Assembly: GCA_947457875.1 (NCBI GenBank)
Contig: CANGWV010000003.1
Location: 1 to 38,066, forward strand
Source of the DNA: Burkholderiaceae bacterium
GTDB taxonomy: Bacteria > Pseudomonadota > Gammaproteobacteria > Burkholderiales > Burkholderiaceae
Direction: 5' to 3'
Length of the DNA: 38,066 nucleotides
Shown piece by piece: positions 25,835-32,639 of the stretch (positions within the stretch are counted from its first letter, which is position 1; each line of letters begins with the position of its first letter). A model generated the notes under the pieces. That model did not search any database, had not been told where the DNA came from, and worked only from the letters and a program-made list of their open reading frames with translations. Position numbers and translations under genes: made by a program.

Positions 25835-26026
25835 ATGACAATTCTCGTTTTTATGATTGGTATTTTATTGCCCGTTGGCTTGGGCGTACTGGCCTGGAAA
25901 AAATATGACCTGTACTTTCCTACTAAAGAGGATTCCGCAACGGAGTTAAGCCAATACCTCAAAAAATTACTGACCGTATTTGTTGTGGTTTTTCTGTCGA
26001 TGTACGGCATTTTTATATTTATCTGA
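25835..26026 (+). CDS. Small membrane protein (63 aa)
   Basis: MTILVFMIGILLPVGLGVLAWKKYDLYFPTKEDSATELSQYLKKLLTVFVVVFLSMYGIFIFI; two TM segments. ATG at 25835 preferred to the in-frame upstream start at 25790. Confidence 0.55.
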   Translation: MTILVFMIGILLPVGLGVLAWKKYDLYFPTKEDSATELSQYLKKLLTVFVVVFLSMYGIFIFI

Positions 26027-26051
26027 TGCACTTATCTTAGGAGGGGATGTA

Positions 26052-26234
26052 ATGAGTAATAAAGCAATTGCAATTACAGTGCTAATTTTATTGGTGGCCA
26101 CTGGATATCTATTGGCTGTAAGCGACGAACCCATTGATATGGGTGGCGAAAAGCATGGGGCTGAGGCAACCCAAGCACATGATCAATCTAAAGCCAAAGA
26201 AACAAAAGAATCAAAGCCGGCCGAGCAGAAATAA
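26052..26234 (+). CDS. Small single-TM protein with charged tail (60 aa)
   Basis: MSNKAIAITVLILLVATGYLLAVSDEPIDMGGEKHGAEATQAHDQSKAKETKESKPAEQK; AGGAGGGG SD-like stretch just upstream of the ATG at 26052. Confidence 0.55.
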   Translation: MSNKAIAITVLILLVATGYLLAVSDEPIDMGGEKHGAEATQAHDQSKAKETKESKPAEQK

Positions 26235-26243
26235 TAGCCCAAT

Positions 26244-26275
26244 AAAAAACCCCGCTTCATCAGCGGGGTTTTTCT
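26244..26275. terminator. Bidirectional intrinsic terminator
   Basis: AAAAAACCCCGCTTCATCAGCGGGGTTTTT between convergent genes 26234(+) and 26293(-). Confidence 0.92.
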
Positions 26276-26292
26276 TTCAGTTGCGAAACAAA

Positions 26293-27960
26293 TTAATCAC
26301 GCGCATAGATATCTACATCTTTGGTTTCTTTAACAAACAGCATACCAATGATGAATGTCATACCGGCAATGATGATTGGGTACCACAGACCATAATAAAT
26401 ATTACCGTTCTGTGCAACCAGCGCAAACGCAATGGTTGGCATTAATCCGCCAAACCAGCCATTACCGATGTGATACGGCAATGACATTGATGTGTAGCGA
26501 ATGCGTGTTGGGAACATCTCAACCAGCATTGCAGCAATCGGCGCGTATACCATCGTGACGTAGATCACTAGCAATACCAAGAGCGCTAATACCATAGGAT
26601 AATTAATGGCACTCGAATCTGCTTTTGCTGGATAACCGGCATCATTCAGGGCGGTCCGAATAGCCTTCTTAAAGGCTGCATCTTTTGCCTTCAGCTCATC
26701 CCCACTTAATCCTTTGGAGCTGTAACCTTCAATTTCGACCTCGCCAATCTTCACGATGGCAGTTGATCCTGGAACTCCATCGATCGTGGTGTAGCTTGCG
26801 GAGTTACTTGCCATAACCTGCTTGGCAATATCGCATGAGCTGGTAAATTTAGCCGTACCAGTAGGGTTAAATTGGAAGGAACACTCACTTTTATCCACCG
26901 TTACGCTGGCTGGTGATTTAGCCATAGCATTTTCAAGGGCTGGGTTCGCAAAGTGCGTTAAGCCATTAAAAATTGATACCGGTGTATTTGGAATGTACGT
27001 AATGATTGCCAACAAGAGGCCCGCCATAATGATGGGCTTGCGGCCGATCTTGTCGGACAAGTTGCCAAAGAAGATAAAGAATGGCGTACCAATCACTAAA
27101 GAAGCAGCAATCAATAGGTTGGCTGTTTTTGGATCTACCTTCAGTACCTGCGTTAGGTAGAACAAGGCGTAGAACTGACCGGTGTACCAAACAACCGCTT
27201 GTCCTGCCACTAGACCAAACAAAGCCAAGATAACGATCTTTAAGTTCTTCCACTCAGCGAAGGATTCGGTTAGTGGGGCCTTGGAAAGCTTGTTTTCTTC
27301 CTTCATTTTCTTGAAGGCTGGCGATTCGTTCATAGAAAGGCGAATGTAAACGGAAACACCCAGCAAAACGATGGACAGAATGAATGGCACCCTCCAACCC
27401 CATACTTCAAAATTAGGGCCAGTCAATTCACGGGTGAACAAGATAACCAATAAGGACAGGAATAAACCCAATGTTGCTGTGGTTTGAATCCAGGCCGTAT
27501 AGGCGCCACGCTTACCTTGCGGAGCATGCTCAGCAACATAAGTAGCCGCGCCACCATACTCTCCACCCAAAGCCAAGCCTTGGAGCATGCGCAATCCAAT
27601 CAAAATGACTGGTGCGGCAACACCAATGGTTGCATAGGTAGGCAATATGCCAACTAAAAAGGTAGCGCCACCCATCAACACGATGGTGACTAAGAATGTG
27701 TATTTTCGGCCAATTAAGTCACCTAGGCGGCCAAACACCAAAGCGCCAAAGGGGCGAACAATAAAACCAGCTGCAAATGCCAATAAGGCAAAAATAAACG
27801 CCGATCCTTCGTCCAGTCCAGAAAAGAACTGTTTGGCAATAATGGCCGCTAATGAGCCATACAGGTAAAAGTCATACCACTCAAATACAGTACCCAATGA
27901 CGAAGCGAAGATAACTTTTCGCTCTTCCTTGGTCATTGCTGGGGCTTTTGCAGTAGCCAT
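26293..27960 (-). CDS. MFS transporter, metabolite:H+ symporter (MHS) family, with large periplasmic insert
   Basis: SSLGTVFEWYDFYLYGSLAAIIAKQFF, IVRPFGALVFGRLGDLIGRKYTF, GLRMLQGLALGGEYGGAATYVAEHAPQGKRGAYTAWIQT; a non-hydrophobic insert of about 110-120 aa lies before a C-terminal TM block. Confidence 0.93.
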   Translation of the reverse strand: MATAKAPAMTKEERKVIFASSLGTVFEWYDFYLYGSLAAIIAKQFFSGLDEGSAFIFALLAFAAGFIVRPFGALVFGRLGDLIGRKYTFLVTIVLMGGATFLVGILPTYATIGVAAPVILIGLRMLQGLALGGEYGGAATYVAEHAPQGKRGAYTAWIQTTATLGLFLSLLVILFTRELTGPNFEVWGWRVPFILSIVLLGVSVYIRLSMNESPAFKKMKEENKLSKAPLTESFAEWKNLKIVILALFGLVAGQAVVWYTGQFYALFYLTQVLKVDPKTANLLIAASLVIGTPFFIFFGNLSDKIGRKPIIMAGLLLAIITYIPNTPVSIFNGLTHFANPALENAMAKSPASVTVDKSECSFQFNPTGTAKFTSSCDIAKQVMASNSASYTTIDGVPGSTAIVKIGEVEIEGYSSKGLSGDELKAKDAAFKKAIRTALNDAGYPAKADSSAINYPMVLALLVLLVIYVTMVYAPIAAMLVEMFPTRIRYTSMSLPYHIGNGWFGGLMPTIAFALVAQNGNIYYGLWYPIIIAGMTFIIGMLFVKETKDVDIYARD

Positions 27961-28003
27961 ATATCAAACTCCACTTTGGTTAAGGTGGATCGATTTTATA
28001 CGA

Positions 28004-28029
28004 AATTATGCATAATTATTATTAATAAT
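28004..28029. promoter_or_regulatory. AT-rich palindromic element B upstream of the MHS transporter
   Basis: AATTATGCATAATT (28004-28017, perfect 14-bp palindrome) abutting ATTATTAATAAT (28018-28029, perfect 12-bp palindrome), 44-69 bp upstream of the ATG at 27960. Confidence 0.6.
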
Positions 28030-28059
28030 CTTGGGGTTTTCCCTCTATTCTTATGATCA

Positions 28060-28168
28060 TATTCGTGGAAAATGAGTAGGTCACATGATTGCACATGCCG
28101 ACACCGCTTTCACAGCATTACAGTTGTCTCCTGAAGTTTGAAAGACCGCCTCGGCGGTCTTTTTTTTT
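28060..28168 (+). ncRNA. Candidate small RNA or short mRNA ending in an orphan intrinsic terminator
   Basis: Terminator AAAGACCGCCTCGGCGGTCTTTTTTTTTT in a divergent intergenic region with no gene upstream on +. Contains an 18-codon ORF at 28085-28141. The 5' end is a guess from a TATGAT hexamer at 28052. Confidence 0.4.
28141..28168 (+). terminator. Intrinsic terminator
   Basis: AAAGACCGCC-TC-GGCGGTCTTT followed by a T run. Confidence 0.85.
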
Positions 28169-28364
28169 GGGTGTAGATATGGGCTCCTTGCCCCAATCTT
28201 CGAGCCTAAACTAGTACTGCTAAGCGCTTAACCTGTTAATTCACTTATAACTGCATTTATGAAGTGGATGGCTCATGGGTTACGGCTGTAATTACCTTAA
28301 AATGACTTCATTAGCCTTAACACCAACCTGCATTCATACTAAAAACCACATCAGGCAATAACCC

Positions 28365-29024
28365 ATGCCAAACACCATCATTTTTGATACCGAAGCAACC
28401 GATAAAAATAATCCCATCATTATTGAGGCGGCGTGGCTTGAGCTCAGCTCCTTGAGCCCATTTACAACCTGCAATCCATGGGTGCAGCGCTATAACCCAG
28501 GCAAGCCGATTAGCCTTGGCGCGTTAGCTACCCACCACATTTTGGATGAGGAGCTCATCGATTGCCCACCGAGCGCTTCCTTTGTATTGCCGGCAGATAC
28601 CCAGTACATGATTGGTCATAACGTTGACTTTGATTGGCAGGCCATTGGCAATCCGGATATCAAGCGCATCTGTACTTTAGCGCTGGCCCGATCAATTTGG
28701 CCTGAGCTCGATAGCCACAATCAAAGCGCCCTGCTCTATTTTCTGGATCGCAAGAACGCAAAGGACATGCTGAAAAATGCCCATAGCGCACTAGCCGATG
28801 TCGGTATCTGCGCTGTGATCTTGCAGCACATTTGCCAAGCCCGCTCCATTGGTAGCATTGAGGAGCTCTGGCTCGCTTCAGAAAGCGCACGATCGCCCAG
28901 CGTTATGCCCTTTGGCAAACATAAAGGCATGGCAATGGCGGATGTACCTGCCGACTACAAACGCTGGTTACTTGGCCAAGGCGATATTGATCCCTACTTA
29001 CGCAAAGCATTAGAAGCGCGCTAA
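28365..29024 (+). CDS. DnaQ-like 3'-5' exonuclease with C-terminal DUF3820-like domain
   Basis: IIFDTEATDKNNPIIIEAAWLEL (ExoI DxE), IGHNVDFDWQAIG (ExoII), HSALADVGICAVIL (ExoIII HxxxxD), then MPFGKHKGMAMADVPADYKRWLLGQGDIDPYLRKAL. Confidence 0.88.
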   Translation: MPNTIIFDTEATDKNNPIIIEAAWLELSSLSPFTTCNPWVQRYNPGKPISLGALATHHILDEELIDCPPSASFVLPADTQYMIGHNVDFDWQAIGNPDIKRICTLALARSIWPELDSHNQSALLYFLDRKNAKDMLKNAHSALADVGICAVILQHICQARSIGSIEELWLASESARSPSVMPFGKHKGMAMADVPADYKRWLLGQGDIDPYLRKALEAR

Positions 29025-29033
29025 GCAGTTGCC

Positions 29034-32000
29034 TCACACCATCTGCAGTAACTCTCCAGTCGCTGAAACTAAATAGGCTTCAATGGGCTTATCGCTTCGA
29101 AGGCGTTGCAGACCAGTCGCGTACTGCTGCAATTGCTTTTGATAGAGCGCCGTTTTGCTATCACCCTCTTTGGGCAAGGTCAGCTTGTAATCCAGAATCA
29201 CCAAGCGATCCGCAAACTCAACTAAACGATCAAAGCGAGTGTGAGTGGTTTTATGATTTTGTTCATCCCGTACTGATTCGCTCTCATCGGCCGTTATGAG
29301 TACATCAATTTCATTCCAAGCCTGAATCCACTTACCATCAAGTAAATAGTGCTTCAAGGCATCAGTTTTCAAGACCGTTTTAGCTCGCGATAGGGCTAGC
29401 GTAGCCCTTGCCTCATCAATGCCAAACCAATTCATGGTGTGTTCAAGGCTGGGTAAATCCGAGATTGTGCTACCACTTTGTAATGTGCAGTGTTCCAAGA
29501 GCGCATGAAAGTACACCCCATCTTCCAAAATACGGGGATCAATCTCAGGCTCTGCTGGATCTTCTACTGCATTGGTATTTGCAATGCCACGTTCAATCTT
29601 CGCCAGTTGCAATGCATGACTGGTTTTCGCTACATCCCAATCAAGCGCAAAATCGTCGATCGTAAATGGCGTGCGCGCTTCGTTTTGGCCTTCGCTTTGG
29701 CCCTCGCTTTGGCTTTGGGAGCTAAGCCTTGCATCATCTTGGGTCGTAGCTAATTCCTCTGCAACATAGTCAGGCAGCTCAGCCGATTGGATACGGTGAT
29801 ACCACGAGTTGAGGTCAAGGCCATCCTCTTTGGTTGAGGATTTCGATACACCGCTGATCCATAGACCTTGCTTGGCACGGGTCATGGCCACGTAGAGGGC
29901 ATTCCAGTTTTCATTGACGCTAATCCGCTGCTCTTCTTCCTGAATCTGCGTACGGGGACCAGTGATAGTGTCTTTGGTGAAAGCAGATAAATGAATCGGA
30001 GCAGTTTCATTGGGAGGCCAATCGAGCAAGATACCGCGGTGTTGATTCATGCCGGTAGTGTGATTGGTATCCAGCAAAATCACAAATGGCGCTTCCAATC
30101 CTTTAGCACCATGTACCGTCATCATGCGTACGCGTTTATTGCGATCGGCATCGGAGAGGTTACTAGCATCTTCAATCTCAATGGATTCTGGGGTCTCGCC
30201 ATCCAAATCCATCTCCCCTTCGTCTGGGGTTTCATCATCATCGCCTTGGCGCATGGCCTTCATCTCCGCAATGAAGCGACCTAAGCTTGGATAGCGCCCA
30301 CCGTCGTGATTAAGGGCGAGCTCCAAAAAGGCATCGATGTTCGCTAAAACCTGCGGCCGGAGTAAATCATCGGATGCAATCGCGTAGCGCATGCGCACGT
30401 CATTTTCAGCATAAATTTGATCGAGCAAGTCATGTACTGGTAAGTGCTCCCCCAAAATACGCCAGTGCTCCAGGTATCGCCCTGCCTTCAGCAATGCTGG
30501 ATCCGGGCTGGCCTGCAAGGCGTCCCACCACGATCGGTAGCTTCCATTTGCCAGCGAAATCGCCAGCGACTGCATTTGGTCTTCGCTGGCTCCAAAAAGA
30601 GGACTACGCAAAACCTGCGCTAATGGCAAATCATGGCGCGGCGTAACGAGTACGGTGAGGAGTGCGATCAGATCATCGATCTCCAGGGTATTTAATAAGC
30701 CGCCAAGCCGTGAACTTTCAAACGCAAGTCCGGCTTCACGCATGGCTCGCTCATATTGCGGTAAATACCTGCGGCGTTTCACTAAGAGCAAGAAATCGCT
30801 CGGCCGCGGATCACGCCAAACCAGATCACCATCCACCGACTCCAGCACACGACGCGTTTGCATCACCTCCCGAATAATCTGGGCAATGCGCTGGCCCTCA
30901 CAATAGCGCTGCAGGATACTGCCGGTCTCACTGGCATCCGGCAATGGTCCTGCAAAGGCGTTACCCGATCGCTCGAGTGCCTCGTATTCAACTAGGGGAA
31001 TCAACGGTAATAAATACGCCTCACCTAGATTGGCTGCATTTGCTATTGGGTCCAGCGGGCTTGGTGCTGTCCATGCTGTGGTTTGCAGCGTGTACGGATA
31101 GCTTTCTGGCAGAAGCGCGCTGGTAAAAGTACGATTCACGGCATCATTGATGTTTGGGGCATTGCGCCGAGTCACATCAAGCTCAATCACGTCGGCGCCA
31201 AGCTCCCCCACTAAAAACCCTTTGGCAGTCTTAAATAAGCGTGGATCAGCACGCCGAAAACGGTAAATCGATTGCTTTGGATCGCCCACAATAAAAATAC
31301 TCGGCTTGTTTGCATCGGCACCATACCCTTCTAACCACGACCGTAGAATTTGCCATTGCAAGGGGTTGGTATCCTGAAACTCATCGATCAAGATGTGCTG
31401 GTAACGTGAATCGAGGCGGGCCTGAAGGTAAGCCGCGTGACTCGAATCCGCCATCAGCTGACTCACCCCAATTTCCAGGTCATCAAAGTCGCGCACGCGC
31501 ATTGCCTCTTTGCTGGCCTGTACATGGGCGAGCATCGCTGCGCTCATGGCGAACCAGGCGGTATTGAGATTTACGGCAGACGCTTCACGATCACGCTGCA
31601 CATTCGCCAAAAATGCATCGGACCAGGCCTCTTTACAGGCAATATAGCTAGACTCACTAATGCCCTGATCGGCTTTGCTTAGCCATTTTTTTAGATCGGC
31701 TGATACTTTGGCATTGGCAGTGCGCGCCGTTTTATCTTTCGTTAAGAAAATGGCTTCAAGTGCTGCAGCTAATTCGCCGAGTTGTGTAATATCCAATCCA
31801 GCTTTTTTGGCTTCGATTGCTTTTTCAATCACTGCAACGTAATTCTGTTCGGTTTTCGTACTGTTGGCAAAGCAACGCATCAGGAGCTCTAAATCAGTCA
31901 GGGCATTCGGGGCATTCCACATCCGAAATACCGCATCGGGCGCACTCACCTGCGTCAGCTTCTGGCGCAGCTCCTGAATGGGAGTGGTGCCCCGCTCAGT

Positions 32001-32639
32001 ACAGCGCGCCTCAAAGAAAGTCCATGCGCCCCGTTGCTTAAATGCACTATAGCTACCCGTTAAGAACTGCAGGGTTTCATGAGCGCCGAGTTGCTGAAGT
32101 AAAGTTTCGTAATGGGGCTTTAGCTCCTCAGGCACTTGACTCCACCAATCGGCTAAACACTCTTCCTGCAGGCGCTTGCTATCTTCACGCAAACTAAATC
32201 CTGGCTGAATGCCAATCGATACCGGGGCAGCGCCCAAGAGCTTGCCAAACCAGCCGTGGAAGGTATCAATCACAATCGCTTGTGGGCTAGCTAGGACGGT
32301 TTCATATAAGGCGCGGGCTTGGGGCACAGCAGCTTGCGCCTCAGCATCACTCAGGCCACGCTCACGCAGAGCAGCAAGCAAGGTCGCCTCATCGCATCGG
32401 GCAAATTGCTCTAAGAGACCATACAAACGCTCGCGCATCTCTTGCGCTGCTTTGCGCGTAAACGTTAATGCTAGGATTTGATTAGGCTTAGCCCCGGCCA
32501 ATAGAATGCGCACCAGCCGTGCTACCAATAACCAGGTCTTGCCACTACCAGCACAGGCAGAAACCATCACGGAGCGTCTTGGATCGCAGGCGCGTTGCTG
32601 ATTGGATTGGATTGGGCTCACCACATGCCCTTTCGGCAA
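29034..32639 (-). CDS. AddA-like UvrD-family helicase/exonuclease
   Basis: Walker A VSACAGSGKTWLLVARLVRILL, LTFTRKAAQEMRERL, ILIDEFQDTNPLQWQILRSW, GDPKQSIYRFRRAD, MTVHGAKGLEAPFVILLDT, YVAMTRAKQGLWISG; C-terminal nuclease-like LVEFADRLVILDYKL. Confidence 0.93.
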   Translation of the reverse strand: MPKGHVVSPIQSNQQRACDPRRSVMVSACAGSGKTWLLVARLVRILLAGAKPNQILALTFTRKAAQEMRERLYGLLEQFARCDEATLLAALRERGLSDAEAQAAVPQARALYETVLASPQAIVIDTFHGWFGKLLGAAPVSIGIQPGFSLREDSKRLQEECLADWWSQVPEELKPHYETLLQQLGAHETLQFLTGSYSAFKQRGAWTFFEARCTERGTTPIQELRQKLTQVSAPDAVFRMWNAPNALTDLELLMRCFANSTKTEQNYVAVIEKAIEAKKAGLDITQLGELAAALEAIFLTKDKTARTANAKVSADLKKWLSKADQGISESSYIACKEAWSDAFLANVQRDREASAVNLNTAWFAMSAAMLAHVQASKEAMRVRDFDDLEIGVSQLMADSSHAAYLQARLDSRYQHILIDEFQDTNPLQWQILRSWLEGYGADANKPSIFIVGDPKQSIYRFRRADPRLFKTAKGFLVGELGADVIELDVTRRNAPNINDAVNRTFTSALLPESYPYTLQTTAWTAPSPLDPIANAANLGEAYLLPLIPLVEYEALERSGNAFAGPLPDASETGSILQRYCEGQRIAQIIREVMQTRRVLESVDGDLVWRDPRPSDFLLLVKRRRYLPQYERAMREAGLAFESSRLGGLLNTLEIDDLIALLTVLVTPRHDLPLAQVLRSPLFGASEDQMQSLAISLANGSYRSWWDALQASPDPALLKAGRYLEHWRILGEHLPVHDLLDQIYAENDVRMRYAIASDDLLRPQVLANIDAFLELALNHDGGRYPSLGRFIAEMKAMRQGDDDETPDEGEMDLDGETPESIEIEDASNLSDADRNKRVRMMTVHGAKGLEAPFVILLDTNHTTGMNQHRGILLDWPPNETAPIHLSAFTKDTITGPRTQIQEEEQRISVNENWNALYVAMTRAKQGLWISGVSKSSTKEDGLDLNSWYHRIQSAELPDYVAEELATTQDDARLSSQSQSEGQSEGQNEARTPFTIDDFALDWDVAKTSHALQLAKIERGIANTNAVEDPAEPEIDPRILEDGVYFHALLEHCTLQSGSTISDLPSLEHTMNWFGIDEARATLALSRAKTVLKTDALKHYLLDGKWIQAWNEIDVLITADESESVRDEQNHKTTHTRFDRLVEFADRLVILDYKLTLPKEGDSKTALYQKQLQQYATGLQRLRSDKPIEAYLVSATGELLQMV

